A DNA stretch of 64,000 nt from Rusavskia elegans (Eukaryota; Ascomycota; Lecanoromycetes; Teloschistales; Teloschistaceae): contig SAUG01000091.1 of NCBI GenBank assembly GCA_011316305.1, positions 124,001 to 188,000 of the forward strand, in the 5' to 3' direction. Every line of letters starts with the position of its first letter. Within the stretch, counting starts at the first letter, position 1. Positions 33,534-44,171 of the stretch are shown here, piece by piece. The position numbers were made by a program, and so were the translations under genes. The notes under the pieces were generated by a model, which did no database searches, was not told where the DNA came from, and was given only the letters and a program-made list of their open reading frames with translations.

Positions 33534-34725
33534 ATGCCTTCCCTCAAGATGTCACTGAAGCGGAGACTCGCCTTGGAGCGCGAACTGGACCGCAGGGCCG
33601 TCGAGGCTGGATTGGCGCTTCCCACGCCTCCGCCTCCGAAGCTCACGGCCATCCAGGCCAGTATCGCAGCCAGAAAGGAACGGACCCTAGCTTCCCTTGG
33701 TCCGAAAGCCGGCAAAGCTGCTCGTCAACACATGCTCGATGTAGAGATGGAGAAGGAACGCTTGGCATTTCAGCTCAAGCGAGAGCAACTCGAGAGACAA
33801 GGTGAGTTTCTTTCTTCGCACCTTCCTGCTGCCATCCATCCCATCATCCTCACTGCCCTCCCATCGCTCTCCATGCCGGCGCCATCCTATCTTACTGCCC
33901 TCCCATCGTTGCTTTCTTATCTCTTTCTGTCGTCATCGCTCTCTCGCCCTCATTCCATTCTCATTCTCGCTGCCCTCAGATGTCGCCATTCTTTCAATCC
34001 CAATTTCCTTTCGGCTCATGCCCTCTACTTCTCACTGGTCTTTCATGTCACTGGTCTTCCTCTACGTTGGCTTTTCATGTCGATGTCGCTCCCTATTATG
34101 TCCACGTCATCGCTCAACGCCATGGTCGTCGTCCCTCCGTATCTCGTTACTGCCTTCGACTCATGTATGATTGCGCTGTGACTCTTGTCGCTTGATCGCT
34201 GTCTATGCTGCCTTCTTCATGCCACGACCAGCACTGCCCCAGTCATCAGTTCGTCTCATTCTTTCCGGACTATTGGCTGACTTCATTTCGGGTGTAGTTT
34301 CTTCAGTGTCAACCCAAGGCGCTGCAAGGAAGAGAGTTGCATGGGCCGACAGCGAGAAGCGGGTCCATATGGTGGAGTCGTACAAGAAGCTCAACCGTAA
34401 GTACTTCCTTGGGAGATTCTAGCTAGCAAGATCTGACACTCGGCTTTCAGGGAAAATCAACCAGCGTTACGAAGTCGATTATGAGTTTATCAAGCTTCGC
34501 AGTCAAGTTGACGCTGCCGGCGGTTGGACGTCTTCAAGTACTTTGAGGGGTGTGAACAGGATTAGGGCCCCTGGCTGGATGTCCGTCAATGGCTACCAGG
34601 TATGTACTCTACTTTGCGTGCTTGCGTATCCATCTGCAGCTTGTTAACGCTCATCGCAGTCCATGCCCGACGACTGGAAGGACATCGAAGACAACATGGA
34701 GGAGGACAACGACGAGACCTTCTGA
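33534..34725 (+). CDS. Hypothetical protein, spliced, 193 residues
   Basis: Four exons fit splice consensus and phase: 33534-33801 (GTGAGT donor), 34298-34396 (or from 34307), 34451-34599 and 34660-34725. The first intron is about 496 bp, unusually long for this window. The protein starts MPSLKMSLKRRLALERELDR, followed by a basic helical segment and a coiled-coil-prone part (MEKERLAFQLKREQLERQ), a middle with KRVAWADSEKRVHMVESYKK, then WTSSSTLRGVNRIRAPGWMS, and an acidic tail (EDNMEEDNDETF). This has the look of a Myb/SANT-like or nuclear protein of restricted distribution, but no domain is assignable. Exon continuity and codon quality support it as real. Confidence 0.55.
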
Positions 34726-34891
34726 GTTCCGCCAGTGGGGAGTGCCAGCCACACATACTAACTGCATACTTTCTTTGCTTGCCCTTGTTTTGCGTGTTTG
34801 TTTGTTGTATTCTTTCTTTTTTGGTTGCGCATTGCTCATACTCTGGCTGAATCTTGTCATCCTTTGCGTGGGCAGCAAGGATAGCGTGGCA

Positions 34892-34963
34892 TCTGAGGGT
34901 CTGAGGGTCTGAGGGTCTGAGGGTCTGAGGGTCTGAGGGTCTGAGGGTCTGAGGGTCTGAGGG
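34892..34963. repeat. Minisatellite, nine perfect copies of TCTGAGGG
   Basis: Exactly 72 bp of an 8-bp unit, followed by imperfect derivatives spaced by AGTTTGGCA/ATTTGGCA (34964-35060). It is not the fungal telomere repeat TTAGGG. Confidence 0.95.
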
Positions 34964-35316
34964 AGTTTGGCATCTGAGGATTTGGCATCTGAGGGACTTT
35001 GGCATCTGAGGGAGTTTGGCATCCTCATGAGGGATTGTGGCATCCGAGGGTCCGAGGGTTTGATGAGCAGAAAGGTATGTTTCTTCTTGTCGATGAGATT
35101 CGTGTCTGGGTTTGAGCAATTGTTGCTTTCCAATGTCCTGTCTTTTAGCGATCTTGTACCTGCACAAACTGCACACACTCCTTTCTAGGTCACTACGCTT
35201 TGTTTTTGGTATGGCACTCCTCCAGGACACGACAAGGTTCTCGCTCTGCAGGCTGCTCGTCAATTACTCAGCTTTGCAGTTACTAGTGGACAGCGACAAT
35301 GGATCGACTGTTGACA

Positions 35317-35700
35317 GTTGTTGTTGGCAGGCGTCATCAATGCGCTGGAGCCACCTCAGCTTTTTTTCTCTTACATCATCTCGGTTGTTGTTGGCAGGCG
35401 TTGTCGACGCGCTGGAGCCACATCAGCTACTTCTCTCACCTCATCATCATTTCTCGGGGTCGTACGACATTGGATCTGCGGCCTCTTCAAGCAGTCATCG
35501 ATACCTCGATTGACTTCCGCCCGGTCTCTCGGGCAGGCTTCGGCTGGAGCTCGGAGACCTAGTTCGTCACCAAGATTGTCATGGGCAGGCGTTGTGGGAA
35601 CTCGCCGGAGCCACTTCAATCTTTCAACATCATATCTTCATTACTCATCATAAATTCTTCTCGAGATCGTACGACACTGGATCTGCGTTCTTAGCGGTTG
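35317..35700. repeat. Degenerate tandem duplications
   Basis: The block TTGGCAGGCG..GCTGGAGCCAC occurs at 35324 and 35391 (67-bp offset) and in altered form at 35582. A second block (TCGTACGAC, ATTGG/ACTGG, ATCTGCG) occurs at about 35459 and 35667. Together they indicate old nested duplications. Confidence 0.7.
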
Positions 35701-35783
35701 AGCAGGCCTGGCCAGCTGGAGCTCATCGCACTTCCTAAGTTCTTCTTGCCGCCACATCGACTCTTTCCAAGCTTGACAGACAA

Positions 35784-36074
35784 GACACACACCTGCGGCA
35801 TTGGCCTGGGAAACCAATTGCTGGCGTGGGCAGCCGACGTCAAGGCTTACACCGGAAAGGGCGATGTCACCTAAGATTTCTGTTTCCTTGCTCTCAACAA
35901 GGGAACGCCAGAAAAGACAAAAGCCAAAAAAAGTTCAAAACAGAAAACAATCACCAAAATATCTCTTTGTGGTCACAGGCACACAGCTTCAGCAGCGCTC
36001 ACCTGGCTTCAACTCTGACTGACAATTTCACACACCTTGGCAGTGGCCTGGGAAACCACTAGCGGGCAAGGCAC
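35784..36074. repeat. Two-copy dispersed repeat, about 50 bp
   Basis: GGCCTGGGAAACCA with matching flanks (CACACACCT before, GC-GGGCA after) occurs at about 35802 and 36045, 243 bp apart. Confidence 0.65.
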
Positions 36075-37273
36075 CACGAGTCAGAGCGAACACGGAGCCA
36101 GTGGAGGCCATTTATTCACATCTTGATACATATCTGGGTTGGGATCACTATTCTTACGCATTGTTATACGTGGAGGAGTCGGACGTTGACGAGGGTTGAC
36201 TAACTTTGCAGGGTGTCGCTGGTGTTTGCATCGAGAGGTGAATGGAGGACTGGAGATTTGACATTGGGGCAGCATTGCAATGCCAGCGACACACGGTATG
36301 AGGGATGGAGAAAGCTTATGCTCGTGACATGGCTAAGGCACCGGCCGGTAGGATCTTGGTTGCTGGTGGAGAAAGTTGATATGGTAAGCCGCGGAGCTCA
36401 TTCTTCAACGATGCCTGCTGACATCTGCTCTAGATATATGCATGGTGCACGGTTGCTGTATAGGTGATGCCCCGTGGGTGCTGGTAATTGCTTACAGTGA
36501 CAGAACTCATCGGAGATGGTATGGTGGTTTAAGGATGGCGATGGCGGTGGTGAGTGGAGTCGTGGGGAGCTAACCCTGTGGCTTTCACTGGTGGTAGTTA
36601 TAGTAGGAGCGGAGTCATCAAGACTTATCTTGTGGCTTCCGTTGGTGGAGGTGGATACAAGGGGGGATGGGTTTGTGGTATAAGGGGGGGTGTTTCGTTG
36701 GTTGGCGGACTGTGGTTATATGGGGGTTCAAGCGGTTGTAATATAGTTCTTACATGGCGAACATGGTATCTGGGCGAGGTACGCAAGAGGTGGTCATCCA
36801 TCCCCTCGGCTTGCCAGGGGATGGGAGACCATTGTGCTGCTCCGGGCAGTTCACCAGAACGAACCTGGAGCAAACTTCAACCAACGATGCTCGATGAAAA
36901 CACCCCAGACATACGTAGCATCTGGAGACTAAGACTTCTCCAATAAGCCGAAATTGAGCAGCATCGTTCGGACAATATCTTCGACTGTGCATCCGATACC
37001 CCGTCTGCCAGCCAGATCGGATGACCTACCGATGCATGAGACGATGGGCTTGATGTCCGGATTTTTCTGCTCACCGCGAGCCCTGTAGCATGGCATGTGA
37101 AGTGATGTTAACGTAAGGTTGTGTGCTAAAATGACGAGGGACGCTAGCAGTGAAGCTATGTTTTCCTAATCGGGGTCTCAGGGTTGTGACCTAAAATAAG
37201 AGACCTTTTGTTAGTCCTCGTACTTAGGAAGCTTCCTTTCGTCTCGGGACATCGCGTTCCCTGATCTGACACC

Positions 37274-38770
37274 ATGACAAGGACAGAATCGATCTCATCT
37301 AGAAAGGCTCGCCGCCATAATCCTCTCTTGGAAGATCTCGTGGCAACGGGGCCTTTGAAAGAAAAGTCAAAGAAGCGCAAGACAAAACTAGAAGACGATG
37401 AACAGAGATATGTCGACGATAAGTCCTCAAGAAAGATATTGAAGATCGGCCAGGATCTCGCGGATGAGGTGCACCACGAATCGAAGAGCACCCCGCTCAA
37501 TTTTGCCTTTGACTTTGGGTCGAGACTAGGCAATGACAGCGGGAGCCCTGGTAGAGAGCTAGAGAACGACGATGATGAAGTATGGGAGGATGCTGAGAGT
37601 GCTGAAGAAGAACAGGATCTCGATCCGAGAGATTCGGACCTTTTCAACAAATACTTGCAGCAACCGACCAGCCAAGATCCAATCTTGCAGCCTGCTCATA
37701 CTGGAGATGGACATTTCACAAGTCTGGCCGATCTAATACTGGAAAAGATTGCGATGCATGAATCGGCTCGGAATGGAAAACCAGCAATTCAGGGTGGTGG
37801 TCCACCAGAAGAAGCAGTCGAACTGCCAATGAAGGTTATAGAAGTTTACTCCAAGTATGAGGAACCCATCCTGTCTATGAATCATCGCTGCTGACCACAT
37901 CTCAGGATTGGGCTGTTTCTCTCGCGATACAAGTCGGGTAAACTCCCCAAGCCGTTCAAAATCATCCCCACACTTCCCCAATGGCAAGAACTCCTTTCCA
38001 TCACACGACCTGAAGCTTGGACGGCAAACGCTTGCTACGAAGCAACCCGAATTTTTGTGTCTTCGAACCCTTTCATAACGCGGCAGTATTTGGAGACGGT
38101 GATCCTGGACCGTGTCCGCGAGGATATTCATGAGACGAAGAAGTTGAACGTCCACCTCTATAATGCTCTCAGGAGGTCCCTGTATCGGCCGGCAGCTTTC
38201 TTTAAAGGCTTTCTGTTCCCCTTGGTTAGCAGTGGTACTTGCACGTTACGCGAAGCACATATTATATCCAGTGTACTTGCCAAAAACTCAATACCCGTCT
38301 TACATTCGGCAGTAGCTCTTCTTCGATTGACTGAGATCGCAGCAGAGCAGAGTTCTGTCGCAACAGAAAGCGCCGGAGCAACAAACATTTTCATCAGGAC
38401 GCTTCTCGAGAAGAAGTACGCACTACCGTACAGAGTCATCGACGGCCTCGTCTTTCACTTCCTTCGCTTTCGAGCGGTTCCGCAGATGGCTAGCAACGCT
38501 GAAGCTAATGGTGCTCCGATCCATTTTGCTAACGACTTCAAGTTGCCTGTCCTGTGGCATCAGTGTTTGCTAGCTTTTGCCCAGCGATATCGAGACGATA
38601 TCACAGAGGATCAGAGAGAGGCACTGCTGGATCTCTTGTTGAGTCGGGGCCACAAAGATATTGGCCCGGAAGTACGGAGAGAATTGCTGGCAGGAAGAGG
38701 AAGGGGCGTGGTAGTTGAAGAACAAGGCGGTGATGGGGGCGATGACACGATGATGGTGGATCCTCTGTAA
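37274..38770 (+). CDS. ENP1: Bystin/ENP1, 40S ribosome biogenesis factor
   Basis: Bystin-family protein required for pre-18S rRNA processing and export of the 40S precursor; nucleolar and cytoplasmic shuttling. Exons 37274-37854 and 37906-38770, 481 residues. The N-terminal third is charged and acidic (ENDDDEVWEDAESAEEEQDL), as in the family. The bystin domain includes SLADLILEKIAMHE, KVIEVYSKIGLFLSRYKSGK across the splice junction, LPKPFKIIPTLPQWQELL, PEAWTANACYEATRIFVSS, LYNALRRSLYRPAAFFKGFL and LPYRVIDGLVFHFLRFR. The C-terminus is Gly/Glu-rich and lineage-variable. Identification is firm. Confidence 0.95.
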
Positions 38771-38943
38771 TTATTTCCTTGGCCGTAGCCATCTGAAGAC
38801 TGACTTCATTGGTTTGGCGATTAGATGTTTTGATTACCTTGGTTGCTCTTCGAGCTCGAAATCAAGCAACAACGATCTGACCCTACTCAGTGTTCCCGCA
38901 GTTTCTAGGATCGAGTTGGTATCACACAATACATGTATCACCA

Positions 38944-39273
38944 ATGAACCCCCAGAGCTCCTCGGAGCAGCATGATCATGACGGTCAGCACTTGCAACCG
39001 GGTTGGCTTCGATTGAATACTGGGCTTAGTACCGTTCCACAAGCTAAGCCGGCCTTGATACAGTCCTTATGGCACTTGGACCTGCTGCCCATTACCACCG
39101 CGAGCATTGATGTGCCTGCGGCAGACCAACATCAGGAAAATATCCCACCGATTACAAGGCTCCGTCCGCGGCTGTCTGGCGCTTCGTCGACCATGGAAGG
39201 TAATCTCGATGGACCTGAGTGTTGGGATGAGGAAGGCTTAGCAGAAAAGCGCAAACATTTCAAACGACCGTGA
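38944..39273 (+). CDS. Possible small hypothetical protein, 109 residues
   Basis: ATG-initiated frame beginning MNPQSSSEQHDHDGQHLQPG and ending RKHFKRP. It is hydrophilic and likely disordered, with a Pro/Arg-rich middle (PPITRLRPRLSG). No family, signal peptide or membrane segment is visible. It starts 174 bp after the ENP1 stop, so it could also be part of the ENP1 3' UTR. Weak support. Confidence 0.3.
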   Translation: MNPQSSSEQHDHDGQHLQPGWLRLNTGLSTVPQAKPALIQSLWHLDLLPITTASIDVPAADQHQENIPPITRLRPRLSGASSTMEGNLDGPECWDEEGLAEKRKHFKRP

Positions 39274-40465
39274 CCCAGCCAACGTCTGTTTCATCCTTCG
39301 AGAAAAGCGGTGGCTCTGATGCCAACAGTGTTCTGTTTGACGGTACATGTTCGTGCTGCTGGGCTAGACACTCTCCGGGTCAAGGTTTTGGAAGTTAGCC
39401 TCGTCCTTCGAAGGCTGCGACTCAGCATTGGCTTAAAATACTATTTTCTCACTGTGACACGCATAGTGGTCTTGGTCTCTGCAGACAGCACCACCGGCTT
39501 GGGACCTAGACAGTGGATACACAGGACTTCTACGTGATCAACCAGAGGTGTGTAGATTAGAACTGGGCCTAATCCCACTATGGTGTCTCGCGTGACCGGC
39601 AAGCATAATACTGTCAATCAACGATCTTAAATGGGAGGTGGTCCCACATCGATCTGGGCATCACAAAGTAAAGTACCTCAGTCCCGGTTTCACAATAAAC
39701 CTGGTATGATTATTGTGTCGAGGTTCAGATCAACTACCAGATTGGGATAAGATTAGTCATGGAGGTCACACCAGTGACGAGGGCCGATGCGTGATGGGAG
39801 AAAGACTGTAGGGGAATTAATTTTCATCTAAGCGACAAAGCCTCCAAATAGGCGTGGTGAATTATCCGCAGGCGGCTTGTTCCACATCGACACTAACTAA
39901 CTACTTCACGTACACAGGCAAGACAGGATGACAGGATCGTACCTAGAGGCGGCAAGATGCAGGCGGTACTCCATTGACACAGATGTTGCAAGACGAGTCC
40001 AGTCCGGGGTTGCACGGCTTACGCATACAGCACGGATACGACTCGGGTGATGCAGTGTCATGCATCGGAGAAGGCTCGATCGCATCATCGGTGAAGCAGA
40101 GGTCACCGTCAACATGGTTAACGGCGACCATACTCAACCAGGCAGCACAGTCAGACAGTGTAACTATTGCAATCGGCGATGGGGTCGTGACCGAAGCATC
40201 GCGAAAGGGGGCTGGAATTGAGTTGAGCGACCGTCCACTGCCTTGCTCGATGGTTGGATACACCCTCAGATGTCCTGTGCCGTCAAGGTGAAACGGGCAG
40301 TTTCGAGTTGTCGCGCCGCTTATGAGCGTGGAATAATAATGTTGGTGAAACAGGTACTGCTCAATGGGTTGTTGTCGCACTACGACAGCCAAAGAGATTT
40401 ATTCTTGGGTGGTACAAGGCGTGATCGGCCCGTGGCGGCGCTGACACCATATTGAAAGGAGGGAA

Positions 40466-40504
40466 ATGAAAGGCAACCTGATGGGAGGCACCGCTTCGGT
40501 ATAA
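40466..40504 (+). promoter_or_regulatory. Upstream ORF 1 in putative hacA leader
   Basis: A 12-codon ATG frame (MKGNLMGGTASV, stop TAA) 406 bp before the hacA ATG. Whether it is transcribed is unknown. Confidence 0.35.
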
Positions 40505-40544
40505 GAAGTCACTTGTTCTCCCACCTTTCCAATCTCCTTTCCTG

Positions 40545-40577
40545 ATGAATCTACCGATCAATCATCATTATTTGTAG
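40545..40577 (+). promoter_or_regulatory. Upstream ORF 2 in putative hacA leader
   Basis: A 10-codon ATG frame (MNLPINHHYL, stop TAG) 333 bp before the hacA ATG. Together with uORF 1 it could limit basal hacA translation, as reported for some fungal hac1 leaders. Confidence 0.35.
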
Positions 40578-40909
40578 CCTGGTGCTCACTTGACTGTGCA
40601 TTCCTCGTATTTGATTACCTTACTCCTTTAAATCCTTTTTCTTCTGTTGGTCGGAGGGAGGCGCTAGTGGCTGGCGCTATACCCGATTCACAAGGACACC
40701 GTGGCCTTTTCGTCGTAAGGGGGTCATCCCAGCAGGCAACCAGCAACTACAACTTCTCCTGGTGCCCCTTTCCTATACCGTTGCAGGGAAACACAAGCTG
40801 TGCCTTCGCCTTGTTGGAGTGGGATTACCAACAGCCTCACCTCCAGACCCAACCTCAGTTACGAATCTCGACTTGACCTCCTCTACCAATTTTATCTCTA
40901 TCCAATAAC

Positions 40910-42342
40910 ATGGCCGTGATGATCGACTCCTTCTCGCCCATGACTTTCGGTCATGATGAACTCTTCCCACCCCACGAGACTGTCTCTATGGCTGAAACGA
41001 CTCTGAAAGCCTCAACCCCAGACCCGTCGATCTGTGACATAGGGGAAAACGGGGATGAGAGGAAACCTGTCAAGAAGAGGAAATCATGGGGTCAAGAGCT
41101 ACCTACACCAAAGACCAATCTTCCACCACGGTAAGCAGGGTCGGGTCCGAACCTCACCAATAATCGTGTACTGACCCACAAAGGAAACGTGCCAAGACCG
41201 AGGATGAGAAGGAGCAGCGTCGTATCGAACGAGTTCTTCGCAATCGTCAAGCCGCCCAGTCATCGCGTGAGCGAAAGCGGCAAGAAGTGGAAAAGCTCGA
41301 GGGCGAAAAGCATTCCATCGAGGAACAGAACGACATGTTGAAGCAACGTGTCTTGGCAGCCGAGCACGAGAAATTCCAGCTTCAGCAACAGAATACCATC
41401 CTGAAAGCTGAGTTGGCCGCGCTACGGAGCGGATCCACATCAACTCAACCCTCCCCAACGCCGGATTTCGCCATGGACCTGTTCAACAACCAACAAGCGA
41501 TAAAAAAGGAGCTGGATGATTCTTTCCACGCTCTACGAACACCCATATCTGTTCCCTCGGATACCTTTTCTCCGTCGCCATCTGCGTCGATAGAGTCGCG
41601 CTCCCCGTCTCCAAGTTCACCTGACCTAGGCTTCCACGTCCTGTCAACCTCCCCGGATATGACACAACATCCTGCAGCGATGTTGTGCGACCTGCAGTGT
41701 CAATCCGGGGCGGAGCGGTCAGCGACTATGACTCCGCCTATGGCTCGCAACGGAACTCCACAACGTTCATCCAGCCGACCAAACCACACTACCCCTCCCA
41801 CCACCCCGTTATTCTATCCGATTCTCATTACGACGGTCTATTCGCAGCTCCTCTTTCCCCTCCTGCAGATATCTCTTTCTTTGAGGACGGGTTTGCCTCT
41901 GCCGACCCATGTGACGACCCATCCAGCCACTTTACGTTTGATTCGATGGTTGATCTTGACGCCGGCGGTTCTAATGACTCCTTCATCAATACCAAAATCA
42001 ACGACGATAGCATCTTCAACAACAACCAAGGTTTCTTCCAGGACGACGACACCCTCCAGGCCGATCTTCCGAATCAGACTACTCCGACGTCTCCTGCTCT
42101 GCAGCCCTGCCTTGGCGCGCCCTCTTCTGGGTGCGACGGTTCGGGCAATGCGAGCTGAGCGTGGACTGGCATGGACGGAAATGAAAGCCCGGGGTCGTGG
42201 AGTCGAATCGGATAGATCGTGGTCACGGTTGATGGTGCTGGCGTTAGCGATTGAATGTATTACCAAGGACATGGAGAGGGGCTGCATATCCGGGAGTAAG
42301 GATCGAGATTCAGGGAGGGGCAGGCAATCTCGCACTGTATGA
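40910..42342 (+). CDS. hacA: HacA/HAC1 bZIP transcription factor of the unfolded protein response
   Basis: Master activator of the unfolded protein response. Exon 1 40910-41130, conventional intron 41131-41183, exon 2 from 41184. The bZIP basic region (RIERVLRNRQAAQSSRERKR, starting near residue 87) is followed by a Leu-zipper-like helix. Before the control site the protein reads HPAAMLCDLQCQS, a block conserved in fungal HacA. The unspliced frame continues to 42342 (459 residues). If 20 nt (about 41698-41717) are removed by Ire1, the frame shifts and ends at 42158 (391 residues) with an acidic C-terminus containing VSDYDSAYGSQRNS and FDSMVDLDAGGSND, an activation-domain-like composition. The alternative tail is basic and Pro/Thr-rich, as expected for a non-functional read-through. 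The longer unspliced and shorter spliced products match the arrangement known in Aspergillus. Confidence 0.93.
41698..41717 (+). other. Predicted Ire1-processed unconventional 20-nt intron of hacA
   Basis: The 20 nt after CTGCAG at 41692-41697 lack GT..AG ends. Their removal joins CDLQ to VSDYDSAYGS in the frame that carries the long acidic C-terminus. The loop-like CTGCAGT is flanked by GAC/GTC, which can pair. The cut may instead lie at CTG^CAG three bases upstream; the two placements give the same frame. Confidence 0.75.
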
Positions 42343-42776
42343 TGTACGAGGGTGGTTCGGGGGTGTTCATTAGTAGCTTGGTGATAGGCTCGAAGAATTG
42401 AAAACAAATGAAGCTACTTGATCTCGAGCCAACTTTTCTTATAAGCTGATATCTTGGTGAACTCGAACATCTTGCTCATGAAGCTGTGTCAATAGACCCG
42501 GCATCGCGAGTGCTAGGTAAGGTAAATTTCAGGCCTTTTCCCTCAAGCGGACAAGCATAGTTTTTGCACGCGCCAAATGACAATCGCGGAGGTGGCGCAA
42601 GGACCTTTATGTAAATTTGTGACGAACTAAATTTCACAATGTGTTCCTTCGTGGTATCAAGATAATACATCTCACTCTCCATGTGTTGGCCAAAGTCTCG
42701 ACGTCCATCCTCAAAGCCTGTCCCCATCAAATCCATTCCAACCACCCCATCACCTCCAATCCCCAGCTCTCCCAAC
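42343..42776. other. Intergenic between hacA and Rossmann protein
   Basis: 434 bp covering the hacA 3' end and the next promoter. Nothing else is assignable. An in-frame upstream Met at 42681 could extend the next gene. Confidence 0.35.
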
Positions 42777-43688
42777 ATGTCCACCGCATCGATAGCCCGA
42801 AATCCCCAACCCGTTACCGACTCTTCCAACAACAGCGTTGACCTTCTCATCCTCGGTGCTGGCTGGAACTACACCTTCCTCATGCCCCTGCTCCACCATC
42901 ACAAAATCAGCTACCAGGCCACGACGAGAGACGGCCGCCGGATTCCTGGTCTTGCCAAGGGAACTGTCCCCTTCACCTTTGATCCGGCCAGCGATGACGC
43001 AGCACCCTACGGCACGCTACCGAGCGCGGGCGCCGTGCTGATTGTGTTCCCACTCAAAGGGCGGGGACAGAGTACGAGGCTGGTGGAAATGTATAATAAC
43101 GTGCACAAGGAAGAGGCGGGCAGGAGGAGATGGATCCAGCTGGGGAGTACGGGGGTGTGGAAGGGTGAAGGGTGGTTGGACCGACATTCTCCTGTCGATT
43201 TGAGCAGTGAGAGGGCGGTGGCGGAGGAGGAGTTGTTGACGCTGGTCGGGAAGAATGCATGCATACTCAATCTTGCGGGGCTGTGGGGTGGGGAAAGAAA
43301 TCCTCGGAATTGGGTATCACGAGTGGCGAAGACGAAAGAGGACGTGCAAAGGAAAGGGGCATTGCATCTGTTGCATGGCGAAGATATTGCGAGGGCGATT
43401 GTAGGATGTTTGGAGAAGTGGGAGGGTGTTGGGGCTGGGAGATGGATAGTGTGTGATCTGAGGACTTGGGATTGGTGGGATCTAATTTTGGGGTGGGATG
43501 GTTGGAAAAAGGATGGTGAACTCGGAGAAGGAAGAAATCCAAAATACGGGAAGTGGGTGCTGGAGTTGATGGAGGAGCAAGAAGTCAGGGCGTTACCCAG
43601 AGGAAGGGAGATGCTGGGGAGGTGTTTGGATGGACGCGAGTTCTGGAAGAAAGTCGGAACAGTGCCGCAGAGAACGTTGTTGCAGTGA
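42777..43688 (+). CDS. NAD(P)-binding Rossmann-fold protein of unknown function
   Basis: Single-exon frame. The Met at 42777 (MSTASIARNPQPV) is preferred; an upstream Met at 42681 would add 32 Pro/Ser-rich residues. The N-terminal strand-loop-helix is VDLLILGAGWNYTFLMPLL, with a Gly-x-Gly turn followed by TTRDGRR at the end of strand two, as in NAD(P)-binding extended-SDR or YeeZ-like proteins. Later segments are AVLIVFPLKGRGQSTRLVE, RWIQLGSTGVWKG, NLAGLWGGERNPRNWV and LHLLHGEDIARAIVGCLEKW, which fit nucleoside-sugar-epimerase-like folds lacking the YxxxK motif. Length 303 residues. Substrate unknown. Confidence 0.75.
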   Translation: MSTASIARNPQPVTDSSNNSVDLLILGAGWNYTFLMPLLHHHKISYQATTRDGRRIPGLAKGTVPFTFDPASDDAAPYGTLPSAGAVLIVFPLKGRGQSTRLVEMYNNVHKEEAGRRRWIQLGSTGVWKGEGWLDRHSPVDLSSERAVAEEELLTLVGKNACILNLAGLWGGERNPRNWVSRVAKTKEDVQRKGALHLLHGEDIARAIVGCLEKWEGVGAGRWIVCDLRTWDWWDLILGWDGWKKDGELGEGRNPKYGKWVLELMEEQEVRALPRGREMLGRCLDGREFWKKVGTVPQRTLLQ

Positions 43689-44171
43689 TACACAAGACTG
43701 GGCTCGTGTTGAAGGTATCATCCTCCATCGGTGAACCACTTCCGACATCGAGACCTGGGAAGTTGTACGATGCTTCTCGATCTGCAGGATCACTCGTCCG
43801 AAGCCTCAAGATGTTGAGTGGTCGTCAGGCAACTCCGTTGCTACGACATGCTCGGAAAACCGACACTATTGATTTACGGACGATAGTAACTAATATTGGA
43901 CATGATTCGCATCATTGTACTAGGTTGGAGAAGGGACCGCTTAGAAGTACTTCTGGACCGAAGAAGACTCTATGAAGACATAGTTGACATGCATTGGGAG
44001 GAGGACTCAAGCGGATAGGTGGATCCAGGACAGGACAAAACTGACCAAAGTCATTCGAGTCGAGTGTCGTCTGGTGTCCTTGCTCATGCACGGTCGAGGA
44101 TGATGGCTCGCGGTTGGAGTCGAGATGTTGCTGGAAATACACACTCTGCCAGGCAACATAGATCTGCGGGA
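43689..44171. other. Convergent intergenic region
   Basis: 483 bp between the stop of the Rossmann protein and the stop of MZM1. It is expected to hold both terminators; nothing else is visible. Confidence 0.35.

Larger units (their letters stand above)
34726..37273. other. Repeat-rich intergenic region
   Basis: About 2.5 kb with no supported gene. It contains a nine-copy 8-bp minisatellite (34892-34963), degenerate 67-bp and 208-bp spaced duplications (35317-35700), a duplicated 50-bp block (35784 and 36024) and GGT/GGGG-rich sequence around 36540-36740. Open frames here mostly reflect the repeats. Confidence 0.5.
39274..40909. other. Long upstream region of hacA
   Basis: 1.6 kb between the ENP1 area and hacA. 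No supported gene. The last about 450 bp are probably the hacA leader and contain two short uORFs. Long regulatory upstream regions are plausible for this transcription factor. Confidence 0.4.

Noticed and set aside
34892..34963. Telomere-like or CRISPR-like array
   Set aside because: The unit TCTGAGGG is not the fungal telomere repeat, is contiguous without spacers, and lies inside a gene-bearing region.
34586..35263. Minus-strand ORF of 225 codons with repeated Pro-Ser-Asp units
   Set aside because: Its periodicity comes entirely from the TCTGAGGG minisatellite, and it overlaps the last exon of the plus-strand gene.
36554..36946. 130-codon Gly-rich plus-strand ORF
   Set aside because: Composition follows GGT/GGGG-rich low-complexity DNA in a repeat-rich region.
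41838..42407. Minus-strand ORF of 189 codons opposite hacA
   Set aside because: Antisense shadow of the two overlapping hacA frames.
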